Below are positions 9,270-17,875 of a stretch of 64,000 nucleotides of DNA, in pieces. Made by a program: the position numbers and the translations under genes. The first letter of the stretch is position 1, and each line of letters opens with the position of its first letter. The DNA comes from JAXGXJ01 sp040772905 (GTDB taxonomy: Bacteria > Actinomycetota > Thermoleophilia > RBG-16-64-13): contig JAXGXJ010000005.1 of the NCBI GenBank assembly GCA_040772905.1, forward strand, positions 62,001 to 126,000, given 5' to 3'. The notes beneath the pieces were generated by a model. The model ran no database searches. It worked only from the letters and a program-made list of their open reading frames with translations, and was not told the DNA's origin.

Positions 9270-9291
9270 TCAGAGCCGGAATCGGCTCTGA
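9270..9291. repeat. Perfect inverted repeat in divergent intergenic region
   Basis: Arms TCAGAGCCG and CGGCTCTGA pair perfectly around the loop GAAT. It lies about 85 bp upstream of the methyltransferase start (minus) and 140 bp upstream of the MoaE-like start (plus). With no T-run it is more likely an operator or leader structure than a terminator. Confidence 0.45.
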
Positions 9292-9431
9292 GCCCCATCG
9301 GTCCATCCGCTTCTGTTGGCAGCATAGCAGCGTCCCGCTCGACCATGCGCATGCCGTCCGCCATTCTTGCGGGCTTGACCGCCCGCCGGGGACCTGCGCG
9401 TGATGACCAAGCACAGCAAAGGAGAAGTCGT

Positions 9432-9842
9432 GTGAACAAACAGCATCCCTCGCTCGAGACGTGGCTGGACGAGATCAAGAGCGCATCTGATGGCAAGGAA
9501 ATCGGAGCCTTCTTCATCCATAACGGCGTGGTGCGAGGCACCACGCGCGAGGGTGTGCCGGTCTGCGCTCTCGACATCTCGTGTGACCATGAGCGTCTGG
9601 CTAAGGCCATGGCCGCAGTAGAAGAAATGCCCGGTGTGGTCGCAGCGCGTACGTGCATCAACGAAGGCACGCTGAAGGTGGGCGAAGACATGATCTATGC
9701 ACTGGTGGCGGGCGACATCAGAAAGAACGTCTTCCGTGGATGGGAGACCCCAGTGAAACGCATCAAATCAGAGGTCGTCGTGTTCTGCGAGATGCTCGAG
9801 ACAGGGTCCATAAGGACCCACTCACATGGGGAGATGCTGTGA
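9432..9842 (+). CDS. Divergent molybdopterin synthase catalytic subunit (MoaE)-like protein
   Basis: 136 residues from GTG 9432, preceded by AAAGGAG seven bases upstream. The frame stays open leftwards to 8535, but that part is antisense to the methyltransferase. The central segment GAFFIHNGVVRGTTREGVPV matches the MoaE pattern G....F.G.VR..., and LKVGEDMIYALVAGDIRKNVF matches the MoaE strand usually written LxVGExSVxVAVSSPHRxxAF. At the C-terminus the usual IK-x-x-VPIWKKE becomes IKSEVVVFCEM: Lys112 is kept, the second catalytic lysine and the Trp are gone, and the HR pair of the previous strand is lost. It may be a MoaE paralogue with altered chemistry. A role in Mo-cofactor supply for the nearby molybdoenzyme is inferred only. 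Confidence 0.62.
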   Translation: MNKQHPSLETWLDEIKSASDGKEIGAFFIHNGVVRGTTREGVPVCALDISCDHERLAKAMAAVEEMPGVVAARTCINEGTLKVGEDMIYALVAGDIRKNVFRGWETPVKRIKSEVVVFCEMLETGSIRTHSHGEML

Positions 9843-10039
9843 CGAAACGACGTACCGCCACGACCCGTCGGTTAGGGGAGCCCTGCACGCCTGATGCCGA
9901 CGGTGTTGCAGGTCGACGAGCCACGATGGACCGAGATCGCGGCAATATCCCGCGACATAGTGTCGGCTGTTCGTGAGCAGGATCCTGTGAGCCATTCGAA
10001 GGTCTGCACCGTTGAATTCACCGACTCCTGGCGTCAATC

Positions 10040-10972
10040 TCACTCGCGCGAAGCCGCCTCCTGTATGGACGCTTCATAGCGTTTGACCTCGCTGTCAATG
10101 TCGACTCGGCCGTCAAGACCCGCCCGTATCGCGAAATAGAGCCATAGGTGCGCACGCAGCAGATCCGTACGATCGTATTTGTCATCCCACGATGCTCGTA
10201 GTTGCGTGTTGTCGAAAGCACCTACGACACTGTAGGCCAGTAGTTCAATGGGAACGCTGATCGTGGATCCCGACGGCTGCATCGCCTGGATGTCGGCTGC
10301 CACGCGCTCGACGATTCCTGTGTAGGTTTGGACCAACGTGTCGAACACATCACTGTTCTCAGTAGACTTCGCCCGAATCAGTGAAACAGCCTCGGCCCGC
10401 AATGTGTGGCGCATCGGGTCGGAGGCAAGACGAGCGAGGAGCCGTTCGGCCGGGTTGGTTTCTGTCTCCAACGGGGGCTCGACAGACTCAAAACTGGACT
10501 TCATCACGACCTTGAAGCACTCCGCGAGAAGGTGGAGTTTGCTGTCCACGTGGCTGTAGAAAACGTGACGAGTCGTGCCAACCTTCTTGATGATGGTGGA
10601 CAAGTGGGTGTCTTCGTATCCGTTGACCGCGAACTCGCGCGCCGCCGTCTCGATTATCGCCGCATGGATGCGTTCGTACTCGCGGGCCGCCAGGTCCGCG
10701 TCGTTGTCGCTCGCATCTGCGATATCAGGCTCAAGTTCGTCCCTGATCTCGGCAAGCGACAGCCCCGACTCCTTGAGCTCGGTGATCCGACGCAGCAGTT
10801 CGACGTGCTTCTCGGTATAGAGAGAGCGGCTCACGGCCGTCTTGGCGGGCCGCGGCAACAGCTCTTCGCCGATGTAGAAATGGATGGTGCTTCGCGGGAC
10901 ACCCGTCGCGCGCTCGAGCGCTGATATGGAGAATGTGGTGACACTCCCTCCTTGTGTCGAGACGGTTTCCAT
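10040..10972 (-). CDS. Transcriptional regulator with MerR-type and TetR-type HTH domains in one protein
   Basis: 310 residues. Residues ~13-80 are a MerR-type winged helix (FSISALERATGVPRSTIHFY, then a basic SLYTEKHVELLRRITELK and LSLAEIRDEL). Residues ~98-150 are a TetR N-terminal HTH (IIETAAREFAVNGYEDTHLS, then TTRHVFYSHVDSKLHLLAEC), followed by an all-helical C-terminal domain (150-300) of TetR ligand-binding type. It therefore carries two different DNA-binding heads and one sensor domain. It is divergent from the catabolic operon starting at 11169, with 196 bp between them that contain a good plus-strand promoter, so it probably represses or activates that operon in response to a pathway compound. 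Start ATG 10972. Confidence 0.85.
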   Translation of the reverse strand: METVSTQGGSVTTFSISALERATGVPRSTIHFYIGEELLPRPAKTAVSRSLYTEKHVELLRRITELKESGLSLAEIRDELEPDIADASDNDADLAAREYERIHAAIIETAAREFAVNGYEDTHLSTIIKKVGTTRHVFYSHVDSKLHLLAECFKVVMKSSFESVEPPLETETNPAERLLARLASDPMRHTLRAEAVSLIRAKSTENSDVFDTLVQTYTGIVERVAADIQAMQPSGSTISVPIELLAYSVVGAFDNTQLRASWDDKYDRTDLLRAHLWLYFAIRAGLDGRVDIDSEVKRYEASIQEAASRE

Positions 10973-11066
10973 CTAGATCTGTCCTTTCTTCGCCTCGCTA
11001 CAACAGTAGCACTGCGCGAGGGGCCTTGCCAATCGAATTAATAACTCGGATTCCACAGTCGAGACA

Positions 11067-11095
11067 TTGACAAGAACAACGAGCATCGTTAGCAT
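11067..11095 (+). promoter_or_regulatory. Sigma-70-type promoter for the catabolic operon
   Basis: A perfect -35 box TTGACA (11067-11072), a 17-bp spacer and -10 box TAGCAT (11090-11095, 4 of 6 to TATAAT). The start point would be near 11102, giving a leader of about 67 nt before ATG 11169. Arms CCTCGC/GCGAGG flank a short spacer at about 11001-11025 and could be an operator for the divergent MerR-TetR regulator. Confidence 0.6.
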
Positions 11096-11168
11096 GTCCT
11101 GGTGTGAGCCATCGGTCGCAACGGAACTGAACCAGCAAGCGCGGAGAGATGATCCAGGGAGTCGGCGA

Positions 11169-12170
11169 ATGACTAACGGGGTGTGCGAGAGGCTGGGAAT
11201 CACCCATCCGATAATACAAGGCCCAATGGCATGGGCGTCCGACAGCAATCTCGTCGCCGCCGTCTCGAACGCCGGAGGGTTGGGGATTCTCGGCATCGGG
11301 TCGGTCCCCGTCGAGGTCGCTCGCACCGAGATCAGAAAGACCAAGGCATTGACCGACCGGTCTTTCGGTTTCAACCTGTATCCCTTCGTTCCCACCATCG
11401 ACGACATGATCGGCGTGCTCCTTCAGGAGCGAGTGCGGGTGGTCGAAATAAGCACGATCCCTGGGCTGCTCGAGCCATTGCCAGGATGTGTAGCCACATT
11501 GAAGGCGGGCGAGACAGTCGTGATCGGGAAGGCGGCCACCGTGGACGAAGCCGTGGCATTCGAGCGCGCGGGCGCCGACTTCATCGCCATCAAGGGCGCG
11601 GACGGCGGCGGACACGTCTACGGCTTCACGGGCACGTTCTCCCTTCTTCCTCAAGTTGTCGACGCGGTCTCCGTGCCTGTCATTAACGGCGGTGGAGTCG
11701 CGGACGGGCGAGGGATGGCGGCATCGTTCATGCTCGGGGCGGTGGCAGTGGAAATCGGAAGCAGGTTCCTCTTGGCCCATGAATGCCCCGTCCACGAGAA
11801 CTACAAGCAGGCGGTGCTGCGGGCGGCGGAAGGAGAGACGGTGCTGACCGGAGTCATTTGCGGTGACGCGGTGCGGCAGTTGCCCAACCGCCTCTCCGAA
11901 AGACTCCAATCGATCGAGCGCGAGTGCACTGTCGAGGAGGCTACCAGCAGGATACGGGAGATGGCCACCGATTCCCTGCGGAAAGCAGCCGTGGACGGCG
12001 ACATTCGGGACGGCTGCGTAGTGGTCGGGCAGATCGCCGGGATGCTGAACAAGACGCAAAGCGCCAAAGAGATCATCGATGAGATCGTGACGGAGTGCGC
12101 GTCAGCTCTCGCTGCAGCCGACCGTCTCATCCAGCGCCGAGGATACGGGGAGAGTCTCATTGCTGGATGA
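11169..12170 (+). CDS. Nitronate monooxygenase / FabK-like FMN enzyme (2-nitropropane dioxygenase family)
   Basis: 333 residues from ATG 11169, preceded by AGGGAG; the frame is open further upstream, but the likely promoter lies inside that extension. The TIM-barrel FMN protein shows family marks: HPIIQGPMAWASDSNLVAAV at the N-terminus, NAGGLGILG, the substrate-pocket region GADGGGHVYGFTGTFSLLPQ, and the phosphate-binding VINGGGVADGRGMAASFMLG then IGSRFLLAHEC. Family members oxidise nitronates or, in the FabK branch, reduce enoyl-ACP; the two cannot be separated by eye. It is the first gene of the operon that ends with the molybdoenzyme. Its 3' end overlaps an FdhD remnant in another frame. 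Confidence 0.8.
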   Translation: MTNGVCERLGITHPIIQGPMAWASDSNLVAAVSNAGGLGILGIGSVPVEVARTEIRKTKALTDRSFGFNLYPFVPTIDDMIGVLLQERVRVVEISTIPGLLEPLPGCVATLKAGETVVIGKAATVDEAVAFERAGADFIAIKGADGGGHVYGFTGTFSLLPQVVDAVSVPVINGGGVADGRGMAASFMLGAVAVEIGSRFLLAHECPVHENYKQAVLRAAEGETVLTGVICGDAVRQLPNRLSERLQSIERECTVEEATSRIREMATDSLRKAAVDGDIRDGCVVVGQIAGMLNKTQSAKEIIDEIVTECASALAAADRLIQRRGYGESLIAG

Positions 12171-12294
12171 AGTGATCGAGCTGGCGAGTAGGCTCAACCT
12201 GACTTTGGTGGGTTTCGCTCGTCTGGGCCGCATCAACGTCTACAGCGCAGCGGACAGGATCGCTGCCGGTGCAGCGGTCAAATACCTGGCATGA
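12160..12294 (+). pseudogene. fdhD: C-terminal remnant of FdhD (formate dehydrogenase sulfurtransferase/accessory protein)
   Basis: This frame is +1 to the upstream gene and ends at TGA 12292. It encodes about 44 residues. LASRLNLTLVGFARLGRINV followed by YSAADRI matches the C-terminal end of FdhD (A..LA...GITLVGFxRGxRxNVYS...RI). FdhD is normally about 260 residues and delivers sulfur to the molybdenum cofactor of formate dehydrogenases. The N-terminal five-sixths, including the CxxC catalytic site, is missing, replaced by or overlapping the oxidoreductase gene. It is placed just upstream of a molybdoenzyme operon, so an intact fdhD was probably part of it once. Translation from TTG 12160 or GTG 12172 is possible but unlikely to give an active protein. 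Confidence 0.65.
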
Positions 12295-12313
12295 AACCAA
12301 GGGAGGAGGGCCC

Positions 12314-13171
12314 ATGAAGTTATGTCTTCTGAATGTTGCTTCCGCTGAGGAGCCCAACGCATTTCTCGATCAGCTTCATGCCCTCTGGAGTAGGAACTTC
12401 GCGCTCGTGAAGCAACAGAACACCCAGATTACCTCGCGGGTCAGCACCTGGGGGATCGAGGGCATGGACGGTTTCTTCTACCACAGCATCGACACGCTGA
12501 ATGCCCAAGCTGTCTTTCAGGCGGCCGTCTCCGCGGAAAGGGACGGGTTCGACGCCTTGCTCATTACCTGTTTCGGCGATCCCATGCTGCCTCAGATCCG
12601 GCAGGCGGTGAATATTCCGGTCGCGAGCATCGGGGAGGCCTCCCTGTTGACGGCAGCGATGATGGGGAACTCATTCGGGGTTGTACACATCTCCGAGTAC
12701 AACATCATCGAAACGAAGCACAAGATCCACCAGTACGGCTTGTCGGAACGCCTCGCCAATGTCCGGCCGATCGATGAGGGCCCCATGGAACAGGGCGAGG
12801 CGATCTTCAACGCCGCCCGCGCAATCCAGTCCTTTTCGAAGGTCGGACGGGAGTTGATAGCCGACGGCGCAGAGGTACTCATCCCCGCCTGCGGGCTGAT
12901 GTCCCCTGCGCTCCGCCTGGCACCCGGTCTGGAAGAGGACTACCCGAACGGCTTCACCGAACTGGACGGAGTCCCCATCCTGGACGTCATGGCCTGCGGG
13001 ATCAAGGCAGCCGAAACGCTCTACGCGTTGAAGGACTGCGGCTCCTCTTGGATCAGCCGTCGGAACCTGTACGCGCAGCCGACCCCTGCAGCCCGGGAGT
13101 CAGGAAGAGTGGTGTTGAAGGACGATCGGATGCGGTTCTGGGATACCCCCTTGCGTGTGAACGAAGCGTGA
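12314..13171 (+). CDS. Asp/Glu/hydantoin racemase-superfamily protein
   Basis: 285 residues from ATG 12314, preceded by GGGAGGAGGG. The N-terminal strand MKLCLLNVASAEEPN, the first active-site cysteine in ALLITCFGDPML and the second in GAEVLIPACGLMSPAL fit the two-cysteine racemase fold (aspartate/glutamate racemase, hydantoin racemase, maleate isomerase, arylmalonate decarboxylase). AAMMGNSFGVVHISEYNII is the usual mid-domain strand. At 285 residues it is longer than hydantoin racemase (~240), with an extra C-terminal region of about 40 residues. The substrate is unknown; in this operon an acid isomerase or decarboxylase step is plausible. It lies 20 bp after the FdhD remnant and 40 bp before the ferredoxin gene. 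Confidence 0.78.
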   Translation: MKLCLLNVASAEEPNAFLDQLHALWSRNFALVKQQNTQITSRVSTWGIEGMDGFFYHSIDTLNAQAVFQAAVSAERDGFDALLITCFGDPMLPQIRQAVNIPVASIGEASLLTAAMMGNSFGVVHISEYNIIETKHKIHQYGLSERLANVRPIDEGPMEQGEAIFNAARAIQSFSKVGRELIADGAEVLIPACGLMSPALRLAPGLEEDYPNGFTELDGVPILDVMACGIKAAETLYALKDCGSSWISRRNLYAQPTPAARESGRVVLKDDRMRFWDTPLRVNEA

Positions 13172-13211
13172 GAACAACGGTGATCAGAGGCTCGATAGGA
13201 GGGTCGGAGCT

Positions 13212-13889
13212 GTGAGTAGATGGGGAATGGTGATTGACCTGAGACGGTGTGTTTCTTGCTACGCCTGTGTCTTGGCATGCAAGCAGGAACACTTCCTCCC
13301 GCCAAAGGTATTCAGATGCGAGCTGCTGATAGGTGAGAAGGGAGAGTATCCGAACGCCAAGAAGTTCGTCTACCCCGTCCAATGCAATCAATGCGGTGAA
13401 GCGATATGTGTCGAGGTATGCCCGACAGGAGCAACCAGCAAGAGAGAAGACGGCATCGTGACGGTTGACCCGGACAAATGCACGGGATGCCAGCAATGCA
13501 TCCTCGCCTGCCCATACCAGCACCGCACCTGCTACTACGGGGAGGAAAGGGAGTACTTTCCGGGACAGGGCCAGACCGCACTGGAAGAGATCGGCGAGAA
13601 GCTCTATCCGCATCAGAGTGGCACTGCCGTCAAGTGTGAATTCTGTGTTGAACGGATCGACGAGGGTCTCAAGCGGGGGCTCAAACCTGGAGTCGATCGG
13701 GACGCGACGCCCGCCTGCGTGAACGTCTGCATGGGCAAAGCGCGGGTCTTCGGAGATCTGGACGACCCGGAAAGCGAAGTCTCGAAGCTGATCAGGGAGA
13801 AGCTTCCCTATTGCCTTCACCCTGAGTTTGCCACTCTGCCCTCGATCTACTACTTCGAGTCCACCGAGAAGCAAGAGGCCTTGCGATGA
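13212..13889 (+). CDS. Four-cluster [4Fe-4S] ferredoxin-type electron-transfer subunit (DmsB/PhsB-like)
   Basis: 225 residues from GTG 13212 (GGAGGG upstream). Four cysteine groups are visible: RCVSCYACVLACKQ, QCNQCGEAICVEVCPTGA, KCTGCQQCILACPYQ and KCEFCVERI paired with PACVNVC, as in the electron-transfer subunits of DMSO-reductase-family enzymes. No Tat signal is present, so the complex should be cytoplasmic. It overlaps the flavoprotein gene by 4 bp and is followed by the molybdoenzyme, so electrons probably pass between the flavoprotein, these clusters and the molybdenum site. No DmsC/NrfD membrane anchor is encoded nearby, which separates this set from respiratory DMSO reductases. Confidence 0.88.
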   Translation: MSRWGMVIDLRRCVSCYACVLACKQEHFLPPKVFRCELLIGEKGEYPNAKKFVYPVQCNQCGEAICVEVCPTGATSKREDGIVTVDPDKCTGCQQCILACPYQHRTCYYGEEREYFPGQGQTALEEIGEKLYPHQSGTAVKCEFCVERIDEGLKRGLKPGVDRDATPACVNVCMGKARVFGDLDDPESEVSKLIREKLPYCLHPEFATLPSIYYFESTEKQEALR

Positions 13890-15187
13890 GCGACTACGAC
13901 CTGATCATACTTGGTGGCGGGCCCGGCGGATATGCGGCCGCGGTCAGGGCCGGCCGGTTGGGGCTGAAGACCGCGCTGGTGGAGAAGGAACTCGTCGGGG
14001 GCACCTGTATCAACTGGGGATGTGTGCCTACCAAGGCTTTGCTTCGCTACGCCAAGGCGGTCCGATCGAGATCCACCGCTGATGGCGCTCCGCCCGTAGA
14101 GTACAGCGCCGCCCACGCGCAGAGCTCGAAGATCGCCGTAGAGCGGCGCGAACGACTGGAGGCGCTGCTGAAGGCCTGTCAGGTAGCGCTCTATTCCGGA
14201 AAGGCGCACCTACTGAGCGATGAAGAGGTGCGGATGGACCGCACAGGGGACAGGCTCAGCGCCAGGAACATCATCATCGCGACGGGTTCGGCGCCCAGGC
14301 AGATTCCCGGCGCCGAATGGGACGGCGTCAACATCATCAACACGCGGCAGGCTCTCGCCCTGCGCGAGGCCCCCTCGTCTGCGGTCATCGTCGGCTCCGG
14401 CTCCACCGGGATGGAGTTCGCCACCATATGGAACCGGTTCGGGACCAAGGTGACGGTGCTCGAAATGATGCCGACTATCCTCGGGACCGACGACGCCGCG
14501 ATGTCGTCAGAAGCGGCGGCCCACTTCAGGGAGGTGGGCGTGCATATACAAACCGGGGTAACCGTCGACGGCATCTCGAGCACCCCCGCCGGGGTCGAGG
14601 TGAAGTTCGGCGACGCCCACAGCGAGGAGACAGTGCTCGCCGACAAGGTGTTGATCGCCGCCGGCATCATACCCAACAGCGACAACCTGGGTCTGGAAGC
14701 ACTAGAAGTGGAGCTGGAGTGCGGCAACCACATAAGGATCGACCGGCAGATGCGTACGAACATTCCCAGCATCTACGCGGTGGGCGACGTGACCGGGAAG
14801 CTACCCCTTGCTTTTGCAGCTACTGAGCAGGCGATGATCGCAGTGGAGGCGATAGCCGGCCACGACACAAGAGATCTTGTCTACGAGAACATCCCGCGGT
14901 GCGTCTATTCCGACATCGAAATGGCTACGGTCGGCTTGACCGAAAAACAGGCAAGAGAGCGCGGCTACCCGGTCACCATCGTCAGGGAAGCCATACCGGC
15001 AAGAGCGCCTGCCCCCGGCAAGAGCGACGGATCCATCAAACTGATCGCTCACGAGACGACCCAGAAGGTACTGGGGGCCGCAATGCTGGGCGGCGACGCC
15101 ACCGGGCAGATAGCCGTCCCGGCGCGGATGATCAGCCTCGGGGTCACGGTTCCGGAACTACTGGATGTTGTACGTGGTGGGAGATAG
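13886..15187 (+). CDS. Dihydrolipoamide-dehydrogenase-like FAD/NAD(P) disulfide oxidoreductase, C-terminally short
   Basis: 433 residues. FAD motif IILGGGPGGYAAAVRAGRLG, redox pair Cys41/Cys46 in GGTCINWGCVPTKALL, NAD-binding AVIVGSGSTGMEFATIWNRF and the second FAD motif SIYAVGDVTGKLPLAFAATE are all present. The dimerisation domain ends at VPELLDVVRGGR, just where the catalytic His-x4-Glu segment (HPHPTLSE in relatives) should begin; about 30 residues are missing and no frameshift restores them. It is therefore probably not a normal lipoamide dehydrogenase but an NAD(P)H-to-ferredoxin or partner reductase feeding the molybdoenzyme. It overlaps the ferredoxin gene by 4 bp (translational coupling), and the molybdoenzyme starts 2 bp downstream. 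Confidence 0.82.
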   Translation: MSDYDLIILGGGPGGYAAAVRAGRLGLKTALVEKELVGGTCINWGCVPTKALLRYAKAVRSRSTADGAPPVEYSAAHAQSSKIAVERRERLEALLKACQVALYSGKAHLLSDEEVRMDRTGDRLSARNIIIATGSAPRQIPGAEWDGVNIINTRQALALREAPSSAVIVGSGSTGMEFATIWNRFGTKVTVLEMMPTILGTDDAAMSSEAAAHFREVGVHIQTGVTVDGISSTPAGVEVKFGDAHSEETVLADKVLIAAGIIPNSDNLGLEALEVELECGNHIRIDRQMRTNIPSIYAVGDVTGKLPLAFAATEQAMIAVEAIAGHDTRDLVYENIPRCVYSDIEMATVGLTEKQARERGYPVTIVREAIPARAPAPGKSDGSIKLIAHETTQKVLGAAMLGGDATGQIAVPARMISLGVTVPELLDVVRGGR

Positions 15188-15189
15188 CC

Positions 15190-17814
15190 ATGCAGACAGC
15201 GACACTGAACAAAGACGAGCAGATCTGGGAAGACGTCTGGGTCTACACCCAGTGCCACCGGTGCCAGGGCGAATGTGGACTCCGCGCCCACCGCGTCAAC
15301 GGCGTGGTAGTGAAGCTGGAAGGCGTTCCTGAATCGAGCGTGGGGTCCAGGGGCGGCCTCTGCCCCCGAGGCATGGCGGGCCTGCAGGTGCTCTACGATC
15401 CAAACCGGCTGAATACGCCTCTGAAACGCACCAATCCCGAGAAGGGAATCGGGGTCGACCCGAAATGGGAGAAGATCTCCTGGGAAGAGGCCTTGGACGA
15501 GATCAGCACCAGACTACGGACGGCGCTGGACGAGGATCCTTCCAGGGTGGTGATTCAACACGGGATCGTTCCAGGAAATCAGATCATCCCATACTTCCTT
15601 GTCCCCATGCTGGCCTGCCTGAACAGCGAACGGGGGCAGGTCGAGCACATCACTTCGGCGGGCTCGCACTGCGGCAGCGCGGGACACTTCGTCAATGCTC
15701 TCAACTATGCCGCGTTCGTCATCATGCCCGATTTCAACTACTGCAACTACCAGATCGTCTTTGGAACGAACACGGGAAACGGTGGTTTCCAGCAGTACAC
15801 ATCCATGCAGGGAGCGGCAGCACGGGCGCGTGGCATGAAGCTGGTGGTGTTCGATCCGGTGTGCAACAACGCGGCAAGCAAGGCGGACGAGTGGGTGCCG
15901 CTGATTCCGGGGACGGACGGCATCGTGGCGCTGGCGATGCTGCACGTGATCGCCAACGAGTTGGGCATGATCGACACGGACTATCTGAAGAACCGGTCGA
16001 ATGCATCCTACCTGATCGCCCCTGACGGCCATTACGTGAGAGACAGGGAAACCAACAAGCCGATGATCTGGGATGAGACGGCGGGCAAGGCAAAGACCTT
16101 CGACGATCCTACCATCGGTGAGATCGCGCTCGACGGCTCATTCCAGGTGCAGGGCACCGAAGCCAGGCCGGCCTGGGTACTGTTGAAAGAGCGCTTCCAG
16201 GAATACCCGCCCGAGAAAGCGGCTCCCATCAGCGGGGTCCCGGCGAAGACGATCCGCCGCATCGCTACCGAGTTCGCTCAGGCGGCGCAGATCGGCGCGA
16301 CCATAACCATAGATGGCAAGGAGATGCCTTTCCGACCCGTCTCGACCTTCAACATCCGCTCCGCAGGCACGCACAAGAACGGGACACAGACCCTGTTTGC
16401 CATCGACCTGCTGAACCATGTGGTGGGCGCAGTGAACGTTCCGGGAGGTTGCGCGACCGTCTCGATGGAGTGCCATGGACATCCCGCAACGCACCAACCG
16501 TATCTGGGAGCCGCCAGTTGTCCCGACGGCCTGTTGAGGACCGGAGGCAGATGGCTTTTCCCGGAAGGCGGCCCTTGGCCGCTGCGGGACATCAGCTACC
16601 CGGAGCACTGTCTTGAAGAGCTCTTCCCGTGCGCCCTGGAAATCCCGATGATCAACGCGGCGGACCGGGAGGAAGTCCTAGCCAAGGTCGGCTTGGAGAA
16701 GGAGCATGATGTTCTCATCAATTATGCTTCCAACGCGGCTGTGAACGGAGCCAACCCGGCCGACAGGGAACGCTTCTACAAGAAGATCCCGTTCGTCGTT
16801 GACATCGACCTGTTCTCCAACGAATTCAACGAAGCCTTCGCCGACATCCTGCTGCCCGATGCCTGCTATCTGGAGCGGTCGGACTGGATGGGCATCCAGC
16901 ACACCTATCACAACCAGCCCGTGGGATTGGACTATCCCTGGTGCTGCCACATCACCCAAGCGGTGGTGGAACCCATGTACGAGCGCAGAGACTCGGCCCA
17001 GGTTGTGATCGACATCCTCAACCGGGTAGGGCTCGGTCCTAAGCTCAACATGGTGTTCAACGATCTGTTCGGCCTGCGCGCGGACAAGAAGCTCGCCCCG
17101 GGTGACACCATCGTGTGGGAGGACCTGTGCAACAGGGCCGTCACCTCGGTCTTCGGCGACGAATACGACTGGGAGTGGTTCAAGAAGAACGGCTTCATCT
17201 CATGGCCGAAGAAGGTCGAGGAAGTGTATTGGGGAGCGTTCAGAGAAGGTATCCGGCGGCAGGTCTATTGGGAATTCATGCTCGATGTCGGACAGAAGAT
17301 CGAGCACATCGCCAAGGACGCCGGCCTAGAAGGCTATCTGGATCTGAAGCAGTACGATCCGCTGCCCATGTGGACGCCTATCCCCGCGCATGAGGTGGGG
17401 GACGCATCCTACGATCTGTATGCGTTCTCGTGGGGCGATGCTATGCACGGCAATGCGAATTGCCAGCAGCAGCCGTGGATCGACGAAGTGAGCACATCGA
17501 ATCCCTTCACCTACTACGTCAACATCAACGAGGACACCGCGAAGGCCAAGGGACTGAAGGCCGGAGATGTGGTCGAGATCGAATCCTCCAGCGGACTCAA
17601 GACCAAGGGCGTGCTGCAGACGAGAAAAGCGCAGCATCCCTCCACTCTCACCGTCATGGGTGTGTCCGGCCACTGGGCCAAGGGAAAGCCGATCGCCAGA
17701 GGGAAAGGCGTCAACTTCAACTCACTGATCGATTTCCGGTTCAGCGATATGGACCCCATCTCCGGCAGTATCGATGTGTGTGTGAAGGTGAGAGTCCAAA
17801 AGGCTCAGGCCTGA
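15190..17814 (+). CDS. Molybdopterin oxidoreductase, DMSO-reductase family catalytic subunit
   Basis: 874 residues from ATG 15190; the open frame upstream is antisense-free noise inside the flavoprotein gene. The N-terminal [4Fe-4S] ligands are C22-x2-C25-x3-C29-x28-C58, in QCHRCQGECG and GGLCPRG. A candidate metal-ligand cysteine is Cys161 (SAGSHCGSAGH). The substrate-binding and C-terminal molybdopterin-dinucleotide domains follow (DVVEIESSSGLKTKGVLQTR near the end is the usual aspartate-decarboxylase-like barrel). No Tat leader, so a cytoplasmic enzyme. Overall it resembles the catalytic subunits of anaerobic aromatic and hydroxyl-transfer enzymes rather than formate or nitrate enzymes (no selenocysteine, no Asn/Asp nitrate motif), but the substrate is unassigned. 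Electron partners are the two genes just upstream. Confidence 0.86.
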   Translation: MQTATLNKDEQIWEDVWVYTQCHRCQGECGLRAHRVNGVVVKLEGVPESSVGSRGGLCPRGMAGLQVLYDPNRLNTPLKRTNPEKGIGVDPKWEKISWEEALDEISTRLRTALDEDPSRVVIQHGIVPGNQIIPYFLVPMLACLNSERGQVEHITSAGSHCGSAGHFVNALNYAAFVIMPDFNYCNYQIVFGTNTGNGGFQQYTSMQGAAARARGMKLVVFDPVCNNAASKADEWVPLIPGTDGIVALAMLHVIANELGMIDTDYLKNRSNASYLIAPDGHYVRDRETNKPMIWDETAGKAKTFDDPTIGEIALDGSFQVQGTEARPAWVLLKERFQEYPPEKAAPISGVPAKTIRRIATEFAQAAQIGATITIDGKEMPFRPVSTFNIRSAGTHKNGTQTLFAIDLLNHVVGAVNVPGGCATVSMECHGHPATHQPYLGAASCPDGLLRTGGRWLFPEGGPWPLRDISYPEHCLEELFPCALEIPMINAADREEVLAKVGLEKEHDVLINYASNAAVNGANPADRERFYKKIPFVVDIDLFSNEFNEAFADILLPDACYLERSDWMGIQHTYHNQPVGLDYPWCCHITQAVVEPMYERRDSAQVVIDILNRVGLGPKLNMVFNDLFGLRADKKLAPGDTIVWEDLCNRAVTSVFGDEYDWEWFKKNGFISWPKKVEEVYWGAFREGIRRQVYWEFMLDVGQKIEHIAKDAGLEGYLDLKQYDPLPMWTPIPAHEVGDASYDLYAFSWGDAMHGNANCQQQPWIDEVSTSNPFTYYVNINEDTAKAKGLKAGDVVEIESSSGLKTKGVLQTRKAQHPSTLTVMGVSGHWAKGKPIARGKGVNFNSLIDFRFSDMDPISGSIDVCVKVRVQKAQA

Positions 17815-17875
17815 CGTGGGCGGGGCGGACACCGCGCAGGGCCACAACACGGGAAGGAGGCCATCTCGAGGTCCC

